DNA of 6,139 bases from an uncultured Chloroflexota bacterium (GCA_937870805.1 CALMZT010000101.1:1-6139), one strand, 5' to 3'. Positions 1 to 5,851 are shown, counted from the first letter of the stretch. Notes: generated by a model not told the origin, from the letters alone. Made by a program: numbers and translations.

Positions 1-1
1 C

Positions 2-1462
2 AACAACCCCAACGCGCCGTCGATTAATGTGTGGGTCACGCGCACTACCGCCTGCGGTAGCCCCAACGGCGCAACCTGCTCCCTGATTGCGCCGAGTGAT
101 CTGGGCGATGGCGTGGCGTACAGCGCCTCCATGCGGACTTATGGTCCGGGCGGCCTGGGCCTGGGCGGAGTCGGTGGCTACGCGGGTCCGCAGAACTTCA
201 TCGCCGACGTGCTGCCGCCTGCTTTACCCAGCGGCATCACGGTCAATAACAATCAGGGACGCGCCACCTTCAGTTGGAATGATGACGCCAACGCCGCTTA
301 TTTCAACCTCTACGTTACCAACAACACGGGAACGAGCGTACTCAACGTCTGGTACACGCGCGCCAGCGTCTGCCCGACCAGCCCCTGCGCGGTGACGCCG
401 GTGCTCAATCTGGGCAATGGCAGTTATCAGGCGCGGGTGAAAGCGTGGAATCCAGGCGGCTTCAGTGCGGGCGGTGCTGCCAACGACGGCTACGGCGGAC
501 CTACCGCTTTCACCTTCAGCTTTGCCGCGCCCAACATCGCCGAAATCACGACTTTCAACCCCAGTGGCGCGATCACCACAGGCTCACCCACCTTCACCTG
601 GAACACGGCAGCGGGCACCACTTACTACATGCTGGCAGTGACCGGTCCATCGCCTAGCTTCAGTCCCCAGTATCTGAACCAGTGGTACGACGCGGCGACG
701 ATTTGCACGCCGCATCCCGGCACCTGCACCGTCGCCAATGCACTGAACCTGACACTGGGCAGCTACGCATGGCGTCTGCAAGCCTATGGACCGGGCGGCA
801 TCAGCGCGTTATCGCCTGTCACCGCTTTCACCATCGGCGTGAGCGCACCGGGCGCACTGACGCTGACCAGCCCGACGGGGACGATCACCAACCCCACACC
901 GAGCTTTGTGTGGAACGATAACCCGAATGTCGATTGGTACAATCTGTACGTCAACACGTCAACCTCCATTGTCCACAACGCCTGGTATCGTGCGGAGCGC
1001 GGACCGGGCAAGTTGTGTAACGCGGGCGTCTGTACGCTCACTGTACCGGGTTTGACGCTGGCGAACGGCGCGTACACCTGGAACGCGCGCGGCTACAATC
1101 CGGCAGGCATCGGCGCGTGGGCGACAGCGATCAATTTCAACGTGAACGTGCCCGCGCCGGGTATCCCGGAGCCGCAGACACCGCTGGAAGGGGCGCTCAT
1201 CAACACCACCAACCGCCCAACGTTCGTGTGGAACACGGTGGCGTTTGCGCAGTGGTATCACCTGGAAATTAAGAATGGCATGGGGACGGTGGTGTTTGAC
1301 CAGTGGGTGCAGGCGAACGTCGGCGGCTGCAACGTCACGAACTGCACCTTGCAGGTGAGCAATCCGCTGGCGTATGGCGGTTACACCTGGCGCGTACAGG
1401 CATGGAATCAGGGTGGGATGGGGATGTTCAGCGCCGCGCGCAGCTTCTTCTCGCTGTCGATG
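2..1462 (+). repeat. Array of five Fn3/Ig-like protein repeats with paired cysteines
   Basis: Boundaries on DNA are about 2-214 (partial), 215-526, 527-841, 845-1150 and 1151-1462. Each unit of about 100 residues reads: Pro-rich linker, PTFxWN strand, YxLxV strand, a WY or W strand, Cys pair, G-x-Y strand, then a W/Y-N/G-PGG-type turn. The Cys pairs are at residues 18/26, 124/129, 235/242, 339/344 and 443/448, with 7, 4, 6, 4 and 4 residues between them. These ten are the only Cys in the fragment. The copies are clearly diverged at protein level, so the array is not a recent DNA-level duplication. The fold assignment is by resemblance to bacterial Fn3-like modules. Confidence 0.78.
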
Positions 1463-2071
1463 AACCCGCAGCCGCTGATGGTGCAGGCGGACGAAGGTCG
1501 CGTGCAGCGCACAGGCACATGGCTTGCATCCGCGCATGAAAACGCCGTCGGGCAAACGTACCTGAGCAGCAGCGGCAGCGCAGCCGACAGCCTGACATTC
1601 CGCTTCAGCGGGACAGCAGCGGAAGTCGTGTACCTGGCAGGACCGCAGTACGGCAGCTTCGTGATCGAGGTGGACGGGGTGCCCGTGCGGGCGGTGAACG
1701 CCAATGCCAGTGCCGAGAGCGTGGGTAATCTGGCGGCGGTGAGCGGCTTGGCAGCAGGTGAGCATGTGCTGCGGATTGTGGCGCTAGGCGGTGCGCCGGT
1801 GGGCATTGACGCGCTGATCGTGGACGGGCAGGTGTTGACGGCAGACACGCCGCTGCCGACCGCCTCGCCGACGATGGTCATCCCGACGGCGATGGTGACG
1901 GAGGAGGCAACAGTGCCACCCGGTACGACGCCAGAGGCGACAGTGATCCCTGCGACGGTCACAGATGAGCCGACGGTGGTGCCCTCTGAGACGCCGACAG
2001 CAGAACCAACGGCACTCCCCACTGAGGTCGAGAGTGGTACACCGCCGGAAACTGAAACCCCGACGCCATGA
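2..2071 (+). CDS. Secreted multi-domain protein with Fn3-like repeats, jelly-roll-like C-terminal domain and Thr/Pro-rich tail (5' partial)
   Basis: The frame is open from the window edge and encodes 689 residues before TGA at 2069-2071. A GTG at 29 is an internal Val: the nine codons before it continue the repeat pattern, so the start and any signal peptide lie upstream. Numbering from base 2, residues 1-71 are the end of one repeat; 72-175, 176-280, 282-383 and 384-487 are four complete Fn3/Ig-like repeats; about 492-612 is a separate beta-rich domain; 613-689 is a Thr/Pro/Glu tail ending TPTP. Repeats share an FxWN strand, a WY strand, one Cys pair, a G-x-Y-x-W/A-R strand and a (N/G)PGG turn. 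No enzyme motif, sortase signal or C-terminal membrane helix is visible. I infer an exported cell-surface or matrix protein that binds glycans or other surfaces. An enzymatic domain could sit in the missing N-terminal part. Frame and partial status are certain; the function is a guess. Confidence 0.9.
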   Translation, partial: NNPNAPSINVWVTRTTACGSPNGATCSLIAPSDLGDGVAYSASMRTYGPGGLGLGGVGGYAGPQNFIADVLPPALPSGITVNNNQGRATFSWNDDANAAYFNLYVTNNTGTSVLNVWYTRASVCPTSPCAVTPVLNLGNGSYQARVKAWNPGGFSAGGAANDGYGGPTAFTFSFAAPNIAEITTFNPSGAITTGSPTFTWNTAAGTTYYMLAVTGPSPSFSPQYLNQWYDAATICTPHPGTCTVANALNLTLGSYAWRLQAYGPGGISALSPVTAFTIGVSAPGALTLTSPTGTITNPTPSFVWNDNPNVDWYNLYVNTSTSIVHNAWYRAERGPGKLCNAGVCTLTVPGLTLANGAYTWNARGYNPAGIGAWATAINFNVNVPAPGIPEPQTPLEGALINTTNRPTFVWNTVAFAQWYHLEIKNGMGTVVFDQWVQANVGGCNVTNCTLQVSNPLAYGGYTWRVQAWNQGGMGMFSAARSFFSLSMNPQPLMVQADEGRVQRTGTWLASAHENAVGQTYLSSSGSAADSLTFRFSGTAAEVVYLAGPQYGSFVIEVDGVPVRAVNANASAESVGNLAAVSGLAAGEHVLRIVALGGAPVGIDALIVDGQVLTADTPLPTASPTMVIPTAMVTEEATVPPGTTPEATVIPATVTDEPTVVPSETPTAEPTALPTEVESGTPPETETPTP
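1475..1837 (+). other. C-terminal jelly-roll / carbohydrate-binding-like domain of the secreted protein
   Basis: Residues about 492-612 (numbered from base 2) break with the repeat pattern and contain no Cys. They alternate short beta strands: a TWLAS segment, an SLTFRFSGTAAEVVYL segment, YGSFVIEVDGVPV, a GLAAGEHVLRIVALG strand and a final GIDALIVDGQ strand. The order 'W-x-S, T-F-x-F-x-G-T, G-x-x-x-V-x-I-D-G, L-x-x-G-x-H-x-L-x-I, I-D-A-x-x-V' matches a galactose-binding-like beta-sandwich module that I remember as common at the C-terminal end of Chloroflexota exported proteins. A ligand cannot be read from the sequence. Confidence 0.6.
1838..2068 (+). other. Thr/Pro/Glu-rich low-complexity C-terminal tail
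   Basis: About 77 residues consist of irregular TP, PT, EPT and ETPT units with Val and Ala, and no hydrophobic stretch long enough to span a membrane. Such tails are usually extended linkers or O-glycosylation targets in secreted proteins. Here it ends the protein instead of joining two domains, so it may be a cell-wall spacer or an unrecognised sorting signal. Its skewed codons produce long antisense open frames that are not genes. Confidence 0.8.
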
Positions 2072-2131
2072 AATTGATGAAGGCTGTCAAGGGTCGGTGA
2101 AAATGGAGTGTGGTGATTTTCAAGGATGGTC

Positions 2132-2164
2132 GGGCGCACGCCGCTTCGCTTACATGGTGCGCCC
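2132..2164. repeat. Short palindromic repeat, copy 1 (GGGCGCAC / GTGCGCCC)
   Basis: GGGCGCAC at 2132-2139 pairs perfectly with GTGCGCCC at 2157-2164 around a 17-base loop and is followed by CTAG. The same 8-base arms, followed by CTAC, recur at 5906-5927 and 6064-6085 with 6-base loops. This copy has the longest loop and may be a diverged or expanded member of the family. Confidence 0.75.
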
Positions 2165-2213
2165 CTAGGTATCCGCAATGTTCACCACTCCCCGAAAATG
2201 AATTAGCGTATTG

Positions 2214-2275
2214 AGCCATCAGGGGGATTCACTGAGTCTGAGTCCCCCCGATTGAGAACGCTCCATTTGATGGCT
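2214..2275. terminator. Nested palindrome between convergent genes, candidate bidirectional terminator
   Basis: The inner stem pairs GGGGGATTCA (2222-2231) with TGAGTCCCCC (2239-2248), nine Watson-Crick pairs and one G-T (G-U in RNA) pair around a 7-base loop. An outer stem pairs AGCCATCA (2214-2221) with TGATGGCT (2268-2275), perfect over 8 bases. It lies just beyond the kinase stop and between converging genes, the usual place for a shared terminator. No T-run follows on either strand, so it is not a canonical intrinsic terminator. It might instead be a remnant of a small mobile or palindromic element. Confidence 0.4.
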
Positions 2276-2281
2276 TAGTCA

Positions 2282-3268
2282 TTACGTCTCAAACAGGACA
2301 GCGGGCGGCAGATGAGCATTTAAGCGCTCAAGCAGCGGCTCAGTTACAATGATGTCAACAGCTTCGAGCGCAAGGAGCAGTGCGCCGATCACAGGCTCAA
2401 AGCGGCTGAAAATGGGGCGTGCCTGTGGGGAAGTGGTATGCACACGGTTGATGAGCGCATCTGCCAGCAAACGTCCTGAATGACGGAAGACGCCGCCCGC
2501 CAGTATCAACGCGAACGGCGTGTTCTCGATCTTCACCTGCCGCGCCGCCGCCAGCGCATAGTCACCGAGCGCCGCGCCGTGCGTTTCGACAATACGCCGT
2601 GCCGCTGCGTCCCCGTTATTAGCTTCATCGAGGAGGATACGCACCAGTTTGGCAACAACAGTCCCGGCGGGATGTGCGACTGTCCGCGCGGTGAACAAGC
2701 GCAGCAGGTCTTCGACAGTTTTCTTTTCAAAGTAGTCGAGCACAGGCGCAGTGAGGGTAGTCGGCGGCTCAACGCCTAACTCGGCGCGATAGATCATACG
2801 CAGCGTTTTGCGTCCCAATTCCTGTGCACCTTGCGGCTCCTGCCAGAAACTCGAATGCCAGATCAACCCCTGAGCACTGCGTGCGCCCGTTGCCGCGCCC
2901 GTACCACAGGCAACCGCGACGCCTGTGCCATCAGGAGAGCCTGCGCGCAGCGCGCCCATTGCATCATTCACGACGGTGACTTGTGCGCCATAACCGACAA
3001 AAGCGCGCTGTAGCAGTTCAAAATCTTCGCGCCAATCCGCGCCCGCCATGCTGAAACAGCCTGCGGCTAACGCTTCTTTTTGTATCTCTGCCATATTTAA
3101 GGCGGCGGACACGGCTTCAATGGTATTCGTAACGGCTAAATCAGGCGACGAGACGCCGTAAATATCGCCGCAGCCGCTGCGCCCCACGCCGACGATGGTT
3201 CCATCCAAGCGCGCTACGAGCGCAATGGTCTTCGTGTTGCCGCCATCCACGCCTAAAATATAATTCAC
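2282..3268 (-). CDS. BadF/BadG/BcrA/BcrD-type sugar kinase (N-acetylglucosamine/glucosamine kinase-like)
   Basis: The 328-residue protein is a normal length for this cytoplasmic ASKHA-fold family, which phosphorylates amino sugars with ATP (human NAGK, Vibrio GspK). Visible motifs are the phosphate-1 loop DGGNTKT at 8-14, VNDAMGALRAG at 100-110 with the probable catalytic Asp102, the phosphate-2 loop CGTGAA at 121-126, the adenosine motif LAGGVFRHSG at 256-265, and EPVIGALLLA near 291-300. The usual GTGSN motif is GTGAA here, and the GGWG...GDEGS substrate loop is replaced by a stretch around HSSFWQEPQGAQELGR (138-153). GlcNAc itself may therefore not be the substrate. The start is GTG at 3268, overlapping the hydrolase stop as GTGA, so it is the last gene of the operon and probably translationally coupled. 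The family is secure; the exact sugar is not. Confidence 0.87.
   Translation of the reverse strand: MNYILGVDGGNTKTIALVARLDGTIVGVGRSGCGDIYGVSSPDLAVTNTIEAVSAALNMAEIQKEALAAGCFSMAGADWREDFELLQRAFVGYGAQVTVVNDAMGALRAGSPDGTGVAVACGTGAATGARSAQGLIWHSSFWQEPQGAQELGRKTLRMIYRAELGVEPPTTLTAPVLDYFEKKTVEDLLRLFTARTVAHPAGTVVAKLVRILLDEANNGDAAARRIVETHGAALGDYALAAARQVKIENTPFALILAGGVFRHSGRLLADALINRVHTTSPQARPIFSRFEPVIGALLLALEAVDIIVTEPLLERLNAHLPPAVLFET
3265..3268 (-). promoter_or_regulatory. GTGA start/stop overlap (translational coupling)
   Basis: On the minus strand GTGA holds both the GTG start of the kinase and the TGA stop of the hydrolase. Only a weak GGAG lies about 11 bases before the GTG. Reinitiation by ribosomes finishing the hydrolase is the likely source of kinase translation. 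Confidence 0.8.
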
Positions 3269-4563
3269 GAGAGTAAACGCTCCGGTAGATAGGCTTTTAG
3301 CGCCGCTGACATCTCGTCATAGATCACTTCCGTTTTCTCCAATGAATGCATAAAGGGATGGCTGGCAAGGGCGCGCACTGCCTCTTTACGTCCGCCACTC
3401 CACGCGGCTTCGGCGGTCAATGCCTGATATTCTGCCAGCATCTTCACCAACCCCGCAACGTGCTGCGGCAGTGCCGGCTGGACAAGCGGCGTCACCCCGC
3501 TGCGATCAAGGTAGCCGGGGACTTCCACCACGAGATCATCGGCAAAGTCCAGTATCGCGCCGCGATTGGGAACGTTGACGGGCAAGACCTCGCCGCGATT
3601 GTTAAATACGGCGTCGATGGCATCAATGGCAAGTTCCAGTTCATGAATACCGCCGCGCGAACGTGACGGGTCAAGCGCCGGATGATCGGACTCGGCTTGT
3701 TCACGATAGTGCTCCCAGAAATCGGACGCACGCGCCATGATGTCCTGCGCGCGTGTGGTCGGCTTGGCTTGCAGTTCCGCCAGCATTTCATCGGTGAAGT
3801 AGTAGTAGCGAAAATAATCCGCCGGAATGGAGTCCATTGTGACCGCCAACTTCAGCATTCTCAATTGTTTTGGCGTTGATACGCCGTCATTGCGCTTGCG
3901 TTCGTAGGCGTCGCGCAGCACGGGCATGAAATCTTCACCGTCGTACCGATGGCGCACACTCCATGACCCATGATTAAGCCCAATCATCACCGCCTCTACC
4001 TTGTCAGGGTCAAGATCGGCAGCGCGCGCAATCATGCGTGGAAAGATGATCGGTCCTTCGCAGAGTGAAACGATGGGAATAGCCGAGTGATGAGTCACGG
4101 ATTCCGAAACGATGTTGATAGGATTGGTGTAGTTGAACAGCCAGGCATTGGGGCAAACCGCTTCCATATCCGCGATAATCGACTTCATGACGTGAATCGA
4201 GCGCAGCGCCATGAAAAAGCCGCCGGGTCCCTGCGTTTCCTGCCCGATAATGCCATGCTTCAGCGGAATACTCTCATCAAGGTAACGCGCTTCAAAACCG
4301 CCGGGGCGAAAGCTGGTGAGCACGGCATCGCAATCGCGCAGCCCCGCGCGTCGATCTGTGGTGGCAGTGATGACCAGATCGAGTCCGCGCTGCTGTGCCA
4401 TCTTTTGCGCCAGCGTTTTGACCAGTTCCAAACGTTCAGCATTGAGGTCGATGAGGACGATTTCTGCCCCCTGAAAGTTCTCGCCCTGTTCGATCAGCGA
4501 TGCCATCGTGCCGGGCGCGCGCGTGCTACCGCCGCCGATATAGGCAAGTTTAATGCGTGCCAT
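3265..4563 (-). CDS. Glycoside hydrolase family 4 enzyme (NAD+- and metal-dependent glycosidase or phosphoglycosidase)
   Basis: The 432 residues match the usual GH4 length. GH4 enzymes are cytoplasmic and cleave alpha- or beta-glycosides, often 6-phosphorylated, by a redox-elimination route using NAD+ and Mn2+. Visible are the Rossmann loop GGGSTRAP (10-17) with Asp39 after the second strand, RPGGFEARYLDE (86-97), GIIGQETQGPGGFFMALRS (104-122), NYTNPINI (144-151), the metal Cys168 in SLCEGP, the metal His198 in GLNHGS, a Tyr-rich segment around 250-255 that probably carries the catalytic Tyr, and GEVLPVNVPNRGAI (324-337). The segment at 86-122 resembles 6-phospho-glucosidases, but the four residues from the metal Cys are CEGP, not CNVP, CDMP, CHSV or CHGx, so specificity is unassigned. 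The ATG at 4563 has AAGGA six bases upstream. The gene lies 11 bases after the SIS gene and overlaps the kinase gene by four. The family is confident, the substrate inferred. Confidence 0.9.
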   Translation of the reverse strand: MARIKLAYIGGGSTRAPGTMASLIEQGENFQGAEIVLIDLNAERLELVKTLAQKMAQQRGLDLVITATTDRRAGLRDCDAVLTSFRPGGFEARYLDESIPLKHGIIGQETQGPGGFFMALRSIHVMKSIIADMEAVCPNAWLFNYTNPINIVSESVTHHSAIPIVSLCEGPIIFPRMIARAADLDPDKVEAVMIGLNHGSWSVRHRYDGEDFMPVLRDAYERKRNDGVSTPKQLRMLKLAVTMDSIPADYFRYYYFTDEMLAELQAKPTTRAQDIMARASDFWEHYREQAESDHPALDPSRSRGGIHELELAIDAIDAVFNNRGEVLPVNVPNRGAILDFADDLVVEVPGYLDRSGVTPLVQPALPQHVAGLVKMLAEYQALTAEAAWSGGRKEAVRALASHPFMHSLEKTEVIYDEMSAALKAYLPERLLS

Positions 4564-4569
4564 GCAAAA

Positions 4570-4574
4570 TCCTT
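4570..4574 (-). promoter_or_regulatory. Ribosome binding site of the GH4 gene
   Basis: AAGGA on the minus strand ends six bases before the ATG at 4563. It fills most of the 11-base gap after the SIS stop codon and supports this start. Confidence 0.75.
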
Positions 4575-5549
4575 CTACAGGCGGGTGATGACTTTGGAGA
4601 TGAAGCGGAAGCCGGGTTCAATGCCGCGATGGCGCGCAAAGACTTCGGCAAAAAGCTGCGCAGGAATGATGTCCAGCAGCGGCGCAGTGAACACATAGCC
4701 TGCACGACATTCCACGTACACGCGCGCGCCATAAGCTCGAAGTTCGTCCGCTAATGCAAGCGCGGATGCATGGGTTTTTGCAGCGGGCGGCGAAAAAATC
4801 ACGACGCCGAGATCAAGGCTGCTGCTTTCGATGAAGCCATGTCGGAAAGCACCGATGCTGAAGCTGGAAGCGGGCAGTTTTGCCCATTCGTTGACCATCA
4901 TGGCGGCTTGCCGTGCTGTCGCCGCGTGCGGTCCATGACCCAAAAATACGATTGAACGCGCCTGACTCAACCTCTCAAGCCAGCGTGCGGTGATCGTATC
5001 GGCATTTTTGAGCACCTCGTCGATCTGGTCAGCAATAGTCTTGAGGGTGTTCATGTCTTGAGGTAAGCCTGCCCATTGACGCATCATCAGCCACAGCAGC
5101 GCCAGCGTATTAATGTAGGTTTTGGTCGCTACGGTGGTTTCCACGCCTGCCATGATGGGGAGCACCACTTGCGCGCGCTGTGCCAGCAGGCTCTCGCTGT
5201 CGTTGGTGATGCCGATGAGCACGGTATCTTCTGGCAACAGGTCAATGATCGGCGCGACTTCGGCGCTTTTCCCTGATTGCGAAACGAACGTCAGCGAACT
5301 ATTCGAGCGCAGCAGGCTGGTGCTGTAATTGAGCGTGTCGGCGGCTTCCAATGCCAGCGCTGGAATGTTCAAGCTGTGTGCGTAATCACTCATCGCCCAC
5401 GCTGCATGGTACGACGCGCCCATGCCCAGGAAAACAGGCTGGGCAGGACGCGGGAGTGAGGCAAGCAGTGTACGGTTGTGTTCGTAAAATTCGATACATT
5501 GACGCAGCGCTGTGGGTTGTTCAAAAATTTCCTGGTAAAACGGATTCAC
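4575..5549 (-). CDS. Two-SIS-domain sugar-phosphate isomerase/deaminase (GlmS isomerase-domain-like, GlmD/AgaS/FrlB-like)
   Basis: The 324 residues correspond to the isomerase half of glucosamine-6-phosphate synthase without the glutaminase domain. The N-terminus FYQEIFEQP (4-12) resembles the GlmS linker. SIS domain 1 has GMGASYHAA (42-50), the phosphate loop SQSGKSAE (90-97) and GVETTVATKTY (135-145). SIS domain 2 has GHGPHAATA (204-212), NEWAK with Glu221 aligning to the GlmS catalytic Glu, FRHGFIE with His237 in the conserved His position, and a C-terminal ISKVIT with Lys319 where GlmS has its terminal Lys. Without glutaminase such proteins usually work in the degradative direction, for example converting glucosamine-6-phosphate to fructose-6-phosphate and ammonia. 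Deglycation of a fructosamine phosphate is an alternative. The start is GTG at 5549: an in-frame stop lies 12 bases upstream (5562-5564), and GAAGG is nine bases before it. It is the first gene of the operon, behind a clear promoter. Confidence 0.88.
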   Translation of the reverse strand: MNPFYQEIFEQPTALRQCIEFYEHNRTLLASLPRPAQPVFLGMGASYHAAWAMSDYAHSLNIPALALEAADTLNYSTSLLRSNSSLTFVSQSGKSAEVAPIIDLLPEDTVLIGITNDSESLLAQRAQVVLPIMAGVETTVATKTYINTLALLWLMMRQWAGLPQDMNTLKTIADQIDEVLKNADTITARWLERLSQARSIVFLGHGPHAATARQAAMMVNEWAKLPASSFSIGAFRHGFIESSSLDLGVVIFSPPAAKTHASALALADELRAYGARVYVECRAGYVFTAPLLDIIPAQLFAEVFARHRGIEPGFRFISKVITRL

Positions 5550-5558
5550 GAGGTCATG

Positions 5559-5563
5559 CCTTC
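5559..5563 (-). promoter_or_regulatory. Ribosome binding site of the SIS gene
   Basis: GAAGG on the minus strand lies nine bases before the GTG at 5549. An ATG at 5557-5555 is out of frame and stops after three codons (ATG ACC TCG TGA, the TGA overlapping the GTG), so the GTG start is preferred. Confidence 0.6.
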
Positions 5564-5590
5564 AAACGAGGATCAAACGAGTGGTTAGCG

Positions 5591-5618
5591 AGTATAGGTC
5601 AAAAGTAGAAAATGACAA
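5591..5618 (-). promoter_or_regulatory. Sigma-70-like promoter of the SIS-GH4-kinase operon
   Basis: Reading the minus strand, TTGTCA (5618-5613) is a 5/6 match to the -35 consensus and TATACT (5596-5591) a 5/6 match to the -10, separated by 16 bases. Transcription would begin near 5584, leaving a leader of about 35 bases that contains GAAGG before the GTG. The 56-base element lies immediately upstream of the -35, the position expected for an activator site. Confidence 0.65.
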
Positions 5619-5624
5619 CAGTTG

Positions 5625-5680
5625 TGGACTTAATGTGCTGCACATGGACTTAAATCATCGTCGCGGATTTTATTACAATA
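5625..5680. repeat. 56-base element, copy A (promoter-proximal), candidate regulatory site
   Basis: This element and the one at 5984-6039 match at 48 of 56 bases without gaps and in the same orientation. Each contains TGGACTTAA twice with a 20-base period (here 5625-5633 and 5645-5653), about two helical turns, and ends with ATTACAAT. In this copy a perfect inverted repeat ATGTGC-T-GCACAT (5633-5645) lies between and partly over the two TGGACTTAA units. It ends seven bases from the operon -35. It could be an activator operator or simply a dispersed repeat. Confidence 0.6.
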
Positions 5681-5710
5681 ACTATTGGTGCTCATCTGCT
5701 TAACCTCACC

Positions 5711-5732
5711 CCTAGCCCTGCATAAGGGTAGG
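5711..5732. repeat. Small imperfect hairpin
   Basis: CTA-G-CCCT pairs with AGGG-TAG around a GCATA loop with one bulged G. It is preceded by ACCTCACCC, which also precedes the larger C-rich palindrome (5775-5783), so it may be a degenerate relative of that repeat. Confidence 0.4.
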
Positions 5733-5790
5733 TATTTTGTGGAGTGAAGCAAAAGTTATCCAGCGTTCGCTATGACCTCACCCCCTTAAT

Positions 5791-5851
5791 CCCCCTCTCC
5801 CAACGCGCAATAGGGAATAGGTGGGGGACATATGTGGCGCGGGAGAGGGGG
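5791..5851. repeat. Large C-rich inverted repeat (CCCCCTCTCCC / GGGAGAGGGGG)
   Basis: CCCCCTCTCCC at 5791-5801 and GGGAGAGGGGG at 5841-5851 are perfect 11-base complements around a 39-base loop. The left flank (ACCTCACCCCCTTAAT) and the arms match a type of dispersed intergenic repeat that I remember from Chloroflexota genomes. No T-run follows, so a terminator role is not supported. Confidence 0.7.

Larger units (their letters stand above)
2072..2281. other. Intergenic region between convergent genes
   Basis: These 210 bases separate the stop of the secreted-protein gene (+) from the stop of the kinase gene (-). No credible reading frame or RNA gene is seen. The region holds a GGGCGCAC-type palindrome (2132-2164) and a nested palindrome (2214-2275), and presumably ends transcription from both sides. 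Confidence 0.7.

Noticed and set aside
29..31. GTG as the start of the secreted-protein gene
   Set aside because: The frame is open to the window edge, and the nine preceding codons continue the repeat pattern (N-V-W as in the next repeat), so this is an internal Val.
959..1765. 268-codon minus-strand open frame opposite the Fn3-like repeats
   Set aside because: Its composition is rich in His, Arg, Cys and Ala with no recognisable domain, and it lies wholly antisense to a well-supported coding frame.
1408..2178. 256-codon minus-strand open frame opposite the Thr/Pro tail
   Set aside because: Its Ser/Val/Gly-rich composition is the mirror of the low-complexity tail, with no independent coding evidence.
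4087..4698. 203-codon plus-strand open frame across the GH4 and SIS genes
   Set aside because: It is antisense to two clear family members and has no domain or ribosome binding site of note.
5555..5557. ATG on the minus strand just upstream of the SIS gene as its start
   Set aside because: It is out of frame with the SIS gene and reaches a stop after three codons.
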